NCBI GenBank assembly: GCA_022843625.1
Contig: JALHNH010000003.1
Location: 248,001-312,000 of the forward strand
Length of the DNA: 64,000 nt
Origin: Bryobacter sp.
GTDB lineage: Bacteria; Acidobacteriota; Terriglobia; Bryobacterales; Bryobacteraceae
Direction of reading: 5' to 3'
The translations under genes were made by a program, and so were the position numbers. The notes under the pieces were generated by a model. The model saw only the letters and a list, made by a program, of their open reading frames with translations. It ran no database searches and was not told the origin of the DNA. Positions 40,551 to 49,972 of this stretch are shown here, piece after piece; positions within the stretch are counted from its first letter, which is position 1; every line of letters begins with the position of its first letter.

Positions 40551-40897
40551 AAATACTCTTCGACAACGGCACTCCACGATCGGTAGCCCGGTGTCTTGTT
40601 GGCCATGAAATCACCCGCGCACGGCAAATAGGCTGGCATGAACTCGAGAACGGTGCATTGATCCAGCGTGCCGAAGAAGCTGGATATGACCTTTTGTTGA
40701 GCACAGATAAGAACATCCGCTATCAGCAAAACCTTTCCGGACGCAGAATAACTCTGGTAGTGTTGACTAGCCAGCAATGGCCTGATGTGCAGCTTCATCT
40801 TGACAAGATTGCTGCAACTGTTAACGCGGCCACTCTGGGAAGCTATGCCGAAGTAGAGATTCCGATGAGACCGAAGATCAGGCCACCCCAGGTTTAA
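40547..40897 (+). CDS. DUF5615 PIN-like toxin
   Basis: A 116-residue toxin of the DUF5615/Mut7-C PIN-like family. The acidic signatures are ILFDNGTPRS (D6) at the start, ENGALIQRAEEAGYDLLLSTDKN in the middle, and WPDVQLHLDKIAA near the end. It is expected to be a toxic RNase. It is separated by 39 nt from the convergent serine hydrolase gene. Confidence 0.84.
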   Translation: MKILFDNGTPRSVARCLVGHEITRARQIGWHELENGALIQRAEEAGYDLLLSTDKNIRYQQNLSGRRITLVVLTSQQWPDVQLHLDKIAATVNAATLGSYAEVEIPMRPKIRPPQV

Positions 40898-40936
40898 CAA
40901 CAGGGGATCGCAATTCCTTTTGCCGTCGGCGTGGAT

Positions 40937-42022
40937 CTATTGCGGTTTTCGGCCCACGACGATTTCAAGAATGCGTTCCTGCAGCCCGTCCAGTTCCGGA
41001 CCCTCGGCATTGCAAAGTATGACGCTACCGGAACCCAAATCGGGGAACCAGTGCATGACCGTCGTGGTTCCTGGCTGAAGGCCGCCGTGAGTGAAGAATC
41101 GCTGCTTACCGCGAAGCCCAGTTGCCCAACCAAGGGTTGAGTACGGCACGAGCGAGCCGTCCGACAGCGATTGCCTAGCCCACATGGTCGCAACGGATTC
41201 CTTTCTCAACAGCCGGCCTGAGCTTACTTGAATGAGAAAGTTCGCATATTCAACCGCGCTAGCGACAATACCCCCGCCCGGATACTTGTTGCTCGCATCG
41301 AACGCAGGAGCGTTCTCCCATTTCATTGATGTGCTCTTACGGTAAGGTCGAACGCGGTTCGGTGTCAGCGTGCCAAAGTCATCCAACGAGAAGCCGGATA
41401 GCCGCGCTTCCAAAATTCGCTTGAACGATTGACCGGTGGCACGCTCAAGCCCCGCGCCAAGCAAAGTGTAGCCGTAAGTTGTGTAAGACGTCTTCGCACC
41501 TGGTTCGAAAAGAAGCGGCGACTCAACAAAGATGGCAAGCGCGGCTTCTTCCAAATTCTGGTAGTGCCGTGTGCTGAACATTTCGGCCATGTCGGCATAC
41601 TCTCGAATGCCGCTCTGGTGGGAAAGCAGCCGCTTGATGCTAACCTCCTTGTACCGCATGGGTAGCTCGGGCAACAGCTTGCGAATGGAATCCCCTACGG
41701 CAACATTGCCTTCTTCGACGATTTTCATGGTCAGCACCGCCGTGATCGGCTTCGATAGGGAAGCCAGCCGGTGGAGGCTCTTCGCAGTATTGGGAACGCG
41801 TTGCTCGAGATCAGCCCAACCCTGCGAGATGGAACAAACAACATGATTGTTCTGAACAACAGCAACTGATATCCCAGGAATATCTTGTTTTGTCGACTCA
41901 GCCGCAACGAGCTTTCGAATAGGTCCGCACAGGTCCGCAGCCGCAAGTTGCCCAAGCAAACTCAATAATGCAAACAGTAATCGCACAATCTGAGGATAGA
42001 CTTTGGAGATCACTCGCGCCAA
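40937..42022 (-). CDS. Secreted serine hydrolase, class C beta-lactamase-like
   Basis: A 361-residue protein with a signal peptide (IVRLLFALLSLLGQLAAA). The nucleophile motif SLSK is at 88-91. The Tyr motif is SYTTYGY, as in LACTB-type proteins rather than classical YxN. A C-terminal HGG is present (FFTHGGLQPG). Family members cleave peptides, esters or D-amino acid amides. The start codon is TTG 42022 or GTG 42013; neither has a good ribosome-binding site. Confidence 0.82.
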   Translation of the reverse strand: MARVISKVYPQIVRLLFALLSLLGQLAAADLCGPIRKLVAAESTKQDIPGISVAVVQNNHVVCSISQGWADLEQRVPNTAKSLHRLASLSKPITAVLTMKIVEEGNVAVGDSIRKLLPELPMRYKEVSIKRLLSHQSGIREYADMAEMFSTRHYQNLEEAALAIFVESPLLFEPGAKTSYTTYGYTLLGAGLERATGQSFKRILEARLSGFSLDDFGTLTPNRVRPYRKSTSMKWENAPAFDASNKYPGGGIVASAVEYANFLIQVSSGRLLRKESVATMWARQSLSDGSLVPYSTLGWATGLRGKQRFFTHGGLQPGTTTVMHWFPDLGSGSVILCNAEGPELDGLQERILEIVVGRKPQ

Positions 42023-42082
42023 CCGATGCCAGCGGTCTGGGCCAAACGGTAGTTCAAGTCATTTGCCTCAATGCGCAGGACG

Positions 42083-42952
42083 CTAAGCGAAAGCCTGGCG
42101 CACCTGTCCCAGGAATGCCTTCACGACTTCCTTCGGGTCACCCTCGCCAAGCGCCTCAATCGGCATAAATCCGCGATAGCCAATCTTGTCGACGATCTTG
42201 CGAAGGCGCGGCAAATCGATTTCCACTTTTTTAGTCCCGTACCAGACATGCTCCTTCACCTGCCAGTTGCTCGCATAGGGCAGCAGCTTCTCAATCTCGG
42301 CGTAGGGATCTCCCTGACGAAGGCTGCCCACATCGAGGATCACGGTAAACCAGTCTGACTTCACTGCATCAACAAGCCGAATCGTCTCGGCCGCCGTCTT
42401 CAGAAAGTCATCATGGTGCTGCATCCCGAGCAGGATGCCCTTCTCGGCTGCATATTCCGAGCAATCCTGAAATGCAGGCACCATCCATTCCAGCACCTGA
42501 TCAAAGCTGTAACCCTTCGGCACAGCTTTTCCGGAAAACACCCGCACCATATTGCCGCCCAACTTCACGGCAACATCCACCCAGTCCTTAACCAGGCGAA
42601 TCTGCTCCACTCGCTCTGCCGCACTGGGCAAAGCAAAATCATTACGCACACCCGTGCCACCAATGGTGACGCCGTTCATCCACGCATGACGTTTAATGCC
42701 ATAGATGAATTCATCCGTCGGCACCTTCGGGTAGCCAGGGAAATAGTAGCCCGTAAGATCCACGCCTTCCAGCTCATTCTCCGCACAGAAGTCGATCACC
42801 TCTGCCAGCTTCATCGACCCGTTCATCAGTGGCTTGTTGAAGGAATAAGCGTTGAGCGCCAGCTTCACATGGCTTCCCCGCTTTCTCTGTACAAGGGAAC
42901 CGGCCATCAGCGGCGTTGCCATCATCCCGGTCAATAGTTCTCTGCGCTTCAT
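42083..42952 (-). CDS. Sugar phosphate isomerase/epimerase (TIM-barrel)
   Basis: A 289-residue protein of the xylose-isomerase-like TIM-barrel superfamily. A Tat-like leader (MKRRELLTGMMATPLMAG) is followed by typical core segments VIDFCAENELEGVDLTGYYF, GILLGMQHHDDF and VILDVGSLRQGDP, and the GFMPIEALGEGDP C-terminal strand with an acidic metal ligand. The substrate is not clear. It lies 14 nt after the DUF1501 gene and is probably co-transcribed with PSD1 and DUF1501. Confidence 0.82.
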   Translation of the reverse strand: MKRRELLTGMMATPLMAGSLVQRKRGSHVKLALNAYSFNKPLMNGSMKLAEVIDFCAENELEGVDLTGYYFPGYPKVPTDEFIYGIKRHAWMNGVTIGGTGVRNDFALPSAAERVEQIRLVKDWVDVAVKLGGNMVRVFSGKAVPKGYSFDQVLEWMVPAFQDCSEYAAEKGILLGMQHHDDFLKTAAETIRLVDAVKSDWFTVILDVGSLRQGDPYAEIEKLLPYASNWQVKEHVWYGTKKVEIDLPRLRKIVDKIGYRGFMPIEALGEGDPKEVVKAFLGQVRQAFA

Positions 42953-42966
42953 CGTCGTATTCCTTC

Positions 42967-44346
42967 TTAACTCAAAATCTCGCGAATCACGCGGGCAGGA
43001 TTCACACCCACCAGGCTTTCATCACGACCCTCGTAAGGGAACGTATTCTTCTGATAGTCGATACCCAGAAGATGCTGCACCGTGGCATGAATGTCGCTGT
43101 GCCCAACCCGATGTTCGGGTAATGCTGCGTAGCCAAGATCATCGGTGGCACCAAAATCATAACCCTGCTTCACGCCAGCGCCAGCCATCCACATGCCAAA
43201 GCCATAGGGATTATGATCCCGGCCCGGCGTTGCCGTCTGCGCTTCAATCGTCGGAAGCCGACCAAATTCGCCAGACCATACCACCAGCGTGTCCTTCATC
43301 ATCCCGCGCTGCTCAAGATCCATCAGCAAGCCGGCCATACCCTGATCGATGTACTGGCACAAGCCCGGCAACTGACCTTTGATGTTGCTGTGTGTATCCC
43401 AATTGCCGCCCCCGCCGCCGTAAATCTGCACAAAGCGCACTCCCGTCTCCACCAGCCGCCGGGCCATCAGGCAAAGCTTGCCAAATCCACCAGACACCGG
43501 AGCATCCACCCCATACAGCTTCTTCGTCGCTTCGGATTCGTTACTCAAGTCCGCCACGCCGGTTGCCGCCAGCTGCATCTTCGCCGCCAGCTCATAATTC
43601 GAGATCCGCGCCTCAAGATCCTGATCCAGCGGCCTGTCGCTCATCTGCTCGCGATTCAACTTCTGGATAGCCGCAATCAACTTGCTCTGCTTGTCCTCAC
43701 TCATCGAATCAGGACGCTTGATGTTGTAGATCGGAGCCTTGGCATCGGCCCGCATTGCCGTGCCGCTATACACCGGCGGCAGCCACGCAGAGTTATGCGC
43801 ACGAGCCCCAATGCTGGCTCCTTCACCAAGCGCAATGTAGGCAGGCAGGTTCTGGTTCTCGGTTCCCAGCGCATAGCTCACCCAGCTCCCGATCGCCGGA
43901 AAGCCCGTAAATCCTCGTCCCGTCACAAACGTGAATTGTGCGGTCGAGTGATCGATTCGATCCGTCTGCATGGACCGCACAAAGGTCACCTGATCAACCA
44001 CCTTCTGGAAGTGCGGCAACAGATTCGAGATCTCGCGCCCACTCTTGCCACAGCGCGTAAACTCCCACGGGCTCGCCATAATCTGTTGCGACCCGTTCAG
44101 CGCGCGTCCCTTAATCTCGAATGGTGCGGGCTTGCCATCGTGTTTGCGCAACAGTGGCTTGGGGTCGAACATGTCGATCGTGCTTGGGCCGCCACCAATG
44201 TAGATGAAGATCACGTTCTTTGCCTTGGCGGGAAAGTGTGGCTTGCGAGCAGCCAGCCCGGCACCACTGGCGATCATCGAATTCAATGCCAGGCCACCAA
44301 AGCCAAGGGCCACTTCTTTTAATGCTTCACGTCTGGATCGAAACAT
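42967..44346 (-). CDS. DUF1501 domain exported protein
   Basis: A 459-residue sulfatase-like protein with a Tat-type leader (FRSRREALKEVALGFGGLALN). Characteristic segments are VIFIYIGGGPSTIDMFDPKP, SNLLPHFQKVVDQV and TLVVWSGEFGRLP with the GRDHNPYGFGMWMAG histidine motif. The alkaline-phosphatase-like fold suggests hydrolysis of a phosphate or sulfate ester, but function is not established. ATG 44346 was selected for its leader; an open frame to 44451 overlaps the PSD1 gene. The upstream PSD1 gene ends 19 nt before it, a pairing repeated across Planctomycetes and Acidobacteriota. Confidence 0.9.
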   Translation of the reverse strand: MFRSRREALKEVALGFGGLALNSMIASGAGLAARKPHFPAKAKNVIFIYIGGGPSTIDMFDPKPLLRKHDGKPAPFEIKGRALNGSQQIMASPWEFTRCGKSGREISNLLPHFQKVVDQVTFVRSMQTDRIDHSTAQFTFVTGRGFTGFPAIGSWVSYALGTENQNLPAYIALGEGASIGARAHNSAWLPPVYSGTAMRADAKAPIYNIKRPDSMSEDKQSKLIAAIQKLNREQMSDRPLDQDLEARISNYELAAKMQLAATGVADLSNESEATKKLYGVDAPVSGGFGKLCLMARRLVETGVRFVQIYGGGGGNWDTHSNIKGQLPGLCQYIDQGMAGLLMDLEQRGMMKDTLVVWSGEFGRLPTIEAQTATPGRDHNPYGFGMWMAGAGVKQGYDFGATDDLGYAALPEHRVGHSDIHATVQHLLGIDYQKNTFPYEGRDESLVGVNPARVIREILS

Positions 44347-44365
44347 AGTGCTGGGTTCTTTCTCT

Positions 44366-46891
44366 CTAGTAGCTGTACAGGAAGTCATTGGCCCCAAGCA
44401 GGGCTTGAACAAAGAAGCGCAAGCCTTCCTTCGGGTCGTCGCTAGCGGCAATCAATTCTCGTGCCACCTTCAATTCGCCTTCGCGGCCTTCTCTCGAATA
44501 AGCTGCGATGAAGGACCGGCGAATTGCTTCGTCCATCACTCCACCACTCTGCTCGAGCAGTTGTGCGGCAAAGGCCCGCGAGATCTTTTCAATGAAGGGG
44601 CTGTTGAGCAGTGCAAGCGACTGCGTCGGCAAAGCAGAACGGAAACGCTGCGTCTCATGATCGGTATTCATCGTTGGCGCATCAAAGGCATGCAGGAACG
44701 CAACCGGCCGGGTACGCGACTGTTTCAGGTAAAGGCTGCGCCGTCGAGCGTTGCCCTTCTCGTCATCTTCCAGCCACTGCCCGTCCGCGCCACGCTTGAG
44801 TGGCTCGGGCTTGCCATACATTTTCTTGTCGATGAGTCCGCTGACAACGAGCATCGAATCGCGGACACTCTCTGCATCAATTCTTAGTGGTGCCTTACGC
44901 CACAGCAAGTGATTGGACGGATCCAGCTTCAAAGCTTCTATCTTCTCCGCAGAATCCTGACGATACACCTGCGACATCACAATCTCTTTGGTCAGCCACT
45001 TCAGGTCCCAGTTGTGTTCCTGAAAACTCACTGCCAGGTAGTCCAGCAGCTCTGGGTGAGATGGCTTCTCGCCCTGTACGCCAAAGTCATCGACGCTCCG
45101 CACAATCCCCTCACCAAAGTGGAATTGCCACACTCGATTCACAAAGACGCGAGCCGTGAGAGGATTCTCTTTCGAAACCATCCAGTTGGCCAGAGTCAGG
45201 CGTCGGCCAGTATGATTCCACTCCGGGTGATCCTTAGGATCGGGAAAAGCAAATGGCTTTGCGGGGTTGTCGAGAACAGCAGGAAGCCCAGGTTCTACCT
45301 TCGCCCCAGGGGCCAGATAATTCCCACGAGTTAAAACATAAGTGGGTGATGGAGTTTTCGATACATCCCAAGCCGCCTCAATGTAGTTTGGCTCTACAGC
45401 GCTCTGCTTCTTCCTCCGCGCAGCCTTCTTGGTGATCACTTCATCTTTCCACTGCTTGAGTTCGGGAAATTTCTCGTCCATCTCAAGGTCTGTCATCACG
45501 TCTTTAGGTGCACTCCGGTCGATTTCCAGATCCGGGTCGTCTTCGATCAACTTACGCAACTCAAGCCGGCGAGCCTGGCTCAGTTCGCGTCCCATCCGCA
45601 ACTCCGCGCGAAAGCGCTGATAAGAAGCTTCGAGCAAATCCTCAAGCCGCCGGATCGTCTTGGCATCGTTGCTGGTGACATCGGCAATCCAGGCATCGCG
45701 CTGCGCCTGGGGCATGTCCAGCACCATGCGGCTGGGCCAGGGCCCAAAGCCCAGGTTCGCCGCCAGCCAGTTTTCCGGGTCCCACACCGACTGATAGACA
45801 GCCGTCAGCTTGTAATAATCCCGCTGCAACAGCGGGTCAAACTTGTGATCATGGCAACGCGCGCAACCCACAGACAGGCCCATCACCGTAGACAGGCTGG
45901 TCTCAACCGTCTTCTGCAGTGCGTCGAAATACTTGTCCACTTCATAAATCGTCTGGTTATCGGTGATGTCGGCGACCGTGCGCAAAAATCCCGTTGCGGT
46001 AATTGCCTCAAGCTGCTCAGCTGTAGGCGTCGATCCAGGCTTGTAGTTCACCAACTGATCCCCGGCAAATTGCTCCAGCAGAAAACGATTCACAGGCTTA
46101 TTCGAATTAAAAGCGCGGATCACATAGTCGCGATATTTCCACAGCGCCTCGCGTTCGCCGTCCCCGGCGTCGCCACGAGTATCGGAATACCCGGCCAGAT
46201 CCAGCCAGTGCCTGCCCCAGTGTTCCCCATAATGCTCTGAAGCCAGCAGACGGTCCACCAACTTCTCATACGCATTCGGCGAGCGATCTTCAAGAAACGC
46301 CTTCGCCTCACTCGCAGTCGGCGCAAGGCCAGTGAGATCAAAATAGAGGCGTCGCAACTGATTCACCTTGCCAGCCTCTGCCTGCATCGTCCAGTTTTTG
46401 GCTTCGAGCTTGGCCTCGACGAACGCATCAATCGGGCTGCGTACCAGATCGCGCCGCTTCACCGCAGGCACCGCTGCCTTCACAGGAACCTGGAAAGACC
46501 ACCAGCGCCTCGCCTCTGGCGTGATGCGAGCAGACTCGCGCGCCTGCTGCGCCTGATCCAGCTCGTCTTGCGGAAAGCGCCCGTGTTCGAGATAAGACCG
46601 GATCAACTGCTTATTCGCCGCCCCTAGCTTGCCTCCCATCGGCATACGGCCCGAATCAATCAACATCCACATCAAGCTTCGCTCCGGCTTACCTGGTGCC
46701 ACCGCCGGCCCGCTCGCACCGCCCGCCATCAGCCCCGCAAATGTGGAAAGATCAAGCCCACCCATCTTCTTGTCTGGACTATGACAGCCGACGCAGCTCT
46801 TCTCGAGCACAGGAAGAATTTCATCCTTGAACAGCGGAGCTCTCTGCGCCAGCGCGCAACTTGAAACCAGGACGAGAAGTGGCCATTTCAC
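44366..46891 (-). CDS. PSD1 protein: cytochrome c-like domain with DUF1549 and DUF1553
   Basis: An 841-residue exported protein. A signal peptide (PLLVLVSSCALAQ) precedes a planctomycete-type heme domain with CVGCH at 33-37. DUF1549 is represented by RSPIDAFVEAKLEAKNW and RDYVIRAFNSNKPVNRFLLEQ. DUF1553 is represented by ENPLTARVFVNRVWQFHFGEG and the DFLYSY end. The function of these domains is unproven; carbohydrate-linked oxidation is commonly suggested. It is the first gene of the set with DUF1501 and the isomerase, and is divergent from the aminotransferase at 46947 with only 55 nt between. Confidence 0.9.
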   Translation of the reverse strand: MKWPLLVLVSSCALAQRAPLFKDEILPVLEKSCVGCHSPDKKMGGLDLSTFAGLMAGGASGPAVAPGKPERSLMWMLIDSGRMPMGGKLGAANKQLIRSYLEHGRFPQDELDQAQQARESARITPEARRWWSFQVPVKAAVPAVKRRDLVRSPIDAFVEAKLEAKNWTMQAEAGKVNQLRRLYFDLTGLAPTASEAKAFLEDRSPNAYEKLVDRLLASEHYGEHWGRHWLDLAGYSDTRGDAGDGEREALWKYRDYVIRAFNSNKPVNRFLLEQFAGDQLVNYKPGSTPTAEQLEAITATGFLRTVADITDNQTIYEVDKYFDALQKTVETSLSTVMGLSVGCARCHDHKFDPLLQRDYYKLTAVYQSVWDPENWLAANLGFGPWPSRMVLDMPQAQRDAWIADVTSNDAKTIRRLEDLLEASYQRFRAELRMGRELSQARRLELRKLIEDDPDLEIDRSAPKDVMTDLEMDEKFPELKQWKDEVITKKAARRKKQSAVEPNYIEAAWDVSKTPSPTYVLTRGNYLAPGAKVEPGLPAVLDNPAKPFAFPDPKDHPEWNHTGRRLTLANWMVSKENPLTARVFVNRVWQFHFGEGIVRSVDDFGVQGEKPSHPELLDYLAVSFQEHNWDLKWLTKEIVMSQVYRQDSAEKIEALKLDPSNHLLWRKAPLRIDAESVRDSMLVVSGLIDKKMYGKPEPLKRGADGQWLEDDEKGNARRRSLYLKQSRTRPVAFLHAFDAPTMNTDHETQRFRSALPTQSLALLNSPFIEKISRAFAAQLLEQSGGVMDEAIRRSFIAAYSREGREGELKVARELIAASDDPKEGLRFFVQALLGANDFLYSY

Positions 46892-46946
46892 CCTACAATT
46901 TCTATCACTTTGCTTCAGTCAACACAATGCAGGGGATACTGAAAAG

Positions 46947-48419
46947 GTGAACGCTGACCCACGAATTGCGGCCTTCCTCAGTCGCTATCCGCAATACGAG
47001 CAGACCCAAATCCTCGACCAGTTAAGGCAATCTGAATACGGCAGACTCGACCAATCTAGCCAGGTCTATGTCGATTACACCGGAGCCGCGCTCTACGCCG
47101 ACTCGCAAATCACCAAACACTTCGATCTGCTCCGCAACAATGTCTTTGGCAATCCCCACTCTGCCAACCCCTCATCGATCGCCATGACCGATCTAGTCGA
47201 GCGAACCCGCCGGACAACTCTCGATTATTTCCAGGCCCACGATAACTACCACCTCGTCTTTACCCTCAACGCCTCTGGTGCTCTTAAACTTACGGGCGAG
47301 TCCTTCCCCTTCACCACCGGCAGCCGCTTCCTCGCCACCTTCGACAATCACAACTCAGTCAATGGCATTCGCGAATTTGCCCGCACTCGCGGCGCAACGG
47401 TCGACTATTCTCCGCTCGCTTATCCCGATCTGCGCATCGCTGCCGAGGCTCTCGACAAAAACCTCAGTTGCATCGACAGGAGCCACCACAACCTCTTCGC
47501 CTTCCCCGCGCAATCCAACTACAGCGGCGTCAAGCACTCTCTCGATTGGGTCGCCAAAGCCAAAGCCTTAGGCTGGCGAGTCCTCCTCGACGCCGCCGCC
47601 TTCGTACCCACGAACACGCTCAACTTGACCGAAGTACAACCTGATTTCGTGAGCATCTCTTTCTACAAGATGTTCGGCTACCCGGCCGGGCTCGGCGCAC
47701 TCTTGATCCACAAAGATGCGATGCCAATCCTCGAGCGCCCCTGGTTCGCCGGTGGCACGGTCAACTTCACAACAGTCCAGGCGCAATCGCACATCCTCTC
47801 CCAAGGCGAAGCTGCCTTTGAAGACGGCACCATCAACTACCTCTCGATCCCTGCCGTTGGGATCGGCCTCGCCCATCTGAACTCAATCGGCATCGACACA
47901 ATTCAGACCCGTATCCATTGCCTCACTGGGTTCCTGCTCGATCAGTTGCAGTCCCTGGTCCATGCCAACGGCAAGCCCTTCGTCAAACTGCACGGCCCGC
48001 GCGACACTCAGGCGCGAGGGGGCACAGTCACCTTCAATCTTTACGATCCGCAAGGCGTGCGTCTCGACTACCGCCGTGTCGAAGAACTCGCTGGCGAAGC
48101 CGGCATTTCTCTCCGCACGGGTTGTTTCTGCAATCCCGGAGCCAACGAAACCGCCGAAGGCCTCACCGAAGCAGACCTCCGCGATGGCCTTTCCCTTGGG
48201 GCCGATCTCAACCTCCCCAACTTCGTAAAGCTGATGGATTCGCGAGGTAACAACAAGAGCGCGGGTGCCATCCGTGTCTCACTGGGCCTCGCGACCAACT
48301 TCAGCGACGTCGCCCGCGTCGTAGACTTCCTCGCGCAATACCTGAATCAATCCATGGCCACCATCGGCGAGGTCAGCGTAGAAGACGACACCTGCCGCGT
48401 CATCCGCGACAGCAGTTAA
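46947..48419 (+). CDS. Class V aminotransferase, molybdenum cofactor sulfurase-like
   Basis: A 490-residue PLP enzyme. The segment FGNPHSANPSS (67-77) and the lysine K241 in ISFYKMFGYPAGLG fit the N-terminal cysteine-desulfurase-like domain of molybdenum cofactor sulfurases. The C-terminal RTGCFCNPGAN loop supplies cysteines for a persulfide. It lacks a MOSC domain, so it resembles only the sulfurase half. The start is GTG 46947, in frame with the long open frame, with AGGGGA upstream. It is unclear which molybdoenzyme it would serve, since no such gene lies in the window. Confidence 0.8.
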   Translation: MNADPRIAAFLSRYPQYEQTQILDQLRQSEYGRLDQSSQVYVDYTGAALYADSQITKHFDLLRNNVFGNPHSANPSSIAMTDLVERTRRTTLDYFQAHDNYHLVFTLNASGALKLTGESFPFTTGSRFLATFDNHNSVNGIREFARTRGATVDYSPLAYPDLRIAAEALDKNLSCIDRSHHNLFAFPAQSNYSGVKHSLDWVAKAKALGWRVLLDAAAFVPTNTLNLTEVQPDFVSISFYKMFGYPAGLGALLIHKDAMPILERPWFAGGTVNFTTVQAQSHILSQGEAAFEDGTINYLSIPAVGIGLAHLNSIGIDTIQTRIHCLTGFLLDQLQSLVHANGKPFVKLHGPRDTQARGGTVTFNLYDPQGVRLDYRRVEELAGEAGISLRTGCFCNPGANETAEGLTEADLRDGLSLGADLNLPNFVKLMDSRGNNKSAGAIRVSLGLATNFSDVARVVDFLAQYLNQSMATIGEVSVEDDTCRVIRDSS

Positions 48420-49133
48420 CTACCGAATCTTGAGATTCCGAAACCACGCCACAGATCCGCCATGGTTCTGCAGCGCGATCGTACTCCGGCGCGTCAGGCT
48501 CTTTTTGTAAGCCTCCAGCCGGACTGGGTTTTTCTTGAGATTCGCTTCAATCTCAGCCGAATCCAGGTGGATGGCCAACACGCGTTTCTCGTTGATCCAG
48601 TGCTCAACACTCATGCCCTGCTTCTTGAGTAGGCCAGTATGCCATTCGCCCGTTGCCGCATTGGCCGGAGTCTCCGGCGCAGCCAACCCATAGAGGGCTC
48701 CTGTCTTCTGCATCGGCTTCCAGGGCTCGCTATCTTCGATCAGTTGGAACTCACAAGCGCTCAGGTATTGCTGCCCGCGAGTCCCGGCTCGAAAGCTACG
48801 CCCCGGCACTCTCTTCCCCTGCGCCCAACCTGCCTTCTCGTTCTCAAAAAAGATACGCTCGGCTATCGAGTACTTCACACCGCTATTGCCGCCATTTTCG
48901 ATCTTCCAGTCGAAGGAGAATTCAAAGTCCATATACTCATCAACCGACTCGAGATCTTCGAGCAGCCCCGGATTTGGATTCGTCCGAAAGCACCCATCGG
49001 CAATCTCCCAGCTATCCCCGGGCGGATCCAGCTTCGATGGGTCTCGCCAGCCTGCGAAAGATTTACCGTCGAACGCGCTCCGCCACTCATTGCCAGGGGC
49101 GGCCAGCATTAGCGAAAAGCTTCTTCTGGTCAT
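48420..49133 (-). CDS. DUF1080 (3-keto-disaccharide hydrolase type) exported protein
   Basis: A 237-residue protein with a hydrophobic N-terminus (TRRSFSLMLAA). The concanavalin-like DUF1080 domain covers GKSFAGWRDPSKLDPPGDSWEIADG, YMDFEFSFDWKIENGGNSGVKY and IALQNHGGSVAWFRNLKIR. Members bind or hydrolyse sugar derivatives. Start ATG 49133 overlaps the TPR gene stop by 4 nt, and the stop abuts the aminotransferase stop with no gap. Confidence 0.87.
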   Translation of the reverse strand: MTRRSFSLMLAAPGNEWRSAFDGKSFAGWRDPSKLDPPGDSWEIADGCFRTNPNPGLLEDLESVDEYMDFEFSFDWKIENGGNSGVKYSIAERIFFENEKAGWAQGKRVPGRSFRAGTRGQQYLSACEFQLIEDSEPWKPMQKTGALYGLAAPETPANAATGEWHTGLLKKQGMSVEHWINEKRVLAIHLDSAEIEANLKKNPVRLEAYKKSLTRRSTIALQNHGGSVAWFRNLKIR

Positions 49134-49951
49134 CCCAACTTTTTCCTTGCCAGCGGCACTGCATAAGCAGCCGGCGGGTTATGGCCGCGGTTGGCTCCGG
49201 CCTTCTTATAGAACTCCATCGCTTCATCCTTACGTCCCAGTTTCTCAAGGGCTTCTGCCTTCAGGCACAGGATGAAGGCGTCGTTCTGATTGGCCTTTTC
49301 AAAGTCTGCCAACGCCTTGGCTGCATCACCCAGATAAAGCGCAACATAGCCGGTGAGATAAGGCATAAAGGGGTCCTGCTGCTTGCGCAAATCAGTCATC
49401 TTTTCGAGGGCGACTTTGGCCAGCGCAACATGCTTTTCTGCCAACTCTCTTTTGCCACGCCTTGCTGCAATCCGGGCCTTTGCATTTTCCAGTCGAAACT
49501 CCCACAGAGCCTTGCGATCGGACGAGATCTCCGGTTCTTTCAAACCCAGTTCAGTACCCTTTGCATACCACTTCTCTGCCGCATTCAGATCGCCCGAATC
49601 GATACAAACCCGAGCCGCTTCATTCGCCATCTCGCCTTGTTGGTAGAAGGCGTTCTTCGGCTCTTCCTTTTCGCGTGTGGCCCAATAAGCAATCACTTGC
49701 ATTTCATACTCCACCGTCTTGCCGCAATTGCGTTCAAATGCAAAAGACATGGCCATAATGCGCTGAGCGTTCGCTTTCAATAGTGGCGTCGCCGCAGTAT
49801 CAATCTCGCGTTGAATGAGACTGCGTGCTCCTGCATAGTCCCCAGCCAGATCCAATTGCACAGCCTGCCGCAAACCCTCCGGCATCTGCGGCCGGCCTCC
49901 TTGAGCCATCAGCACAGACACAATTCCCAACATCGTTAAAACGGATTTCAT
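49130..49951 (-). CDS. Exported tetratricopeptide-repeat protein
   Basis: A 273-residue protein with an N-terminal signal (SVLTMLGIVSVLMA) and helical TPR-like repeats: LDLAGDYAGARSLIQREIDTAA, IDSGDLNAAEKWYAKGTELG, ALADFEKANQNDAFILCLKAEALEKLGRKDEAMEFYKKAGA. TPR proteins mediate protein interactions; the partner is unknown. It sits between the unknown membrane protein (21-nt gap) and DUF1080. Confidence 0.8.
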   Translation of the reverse strand: MKSVLTMLGIVSVLMAQGGRPQMPEGLRQAVQLDLAGDYAGARSLIQREIDTAATPLLKANAQRIMAMSFAFERNCGKTVEYEMQVIAYWATREKEEPKNAFYQQGEMANEAARVCIDSGDLNAAEKWYAKGTELGLKEPEISSDRKALWEFRLENAKARIAARRGKRELAEKHVALAKVALEKMTDLRKQQDPFMPYLTGYVALYLGDAAKALADFEKANQNDAFILCLKAEALEKLGRKDEAMEFYKKAGANRGHNPPAAYAVPLARKKLG

Positions 49952-49972
49952 GCTTCAAATCATTTCACGTAC

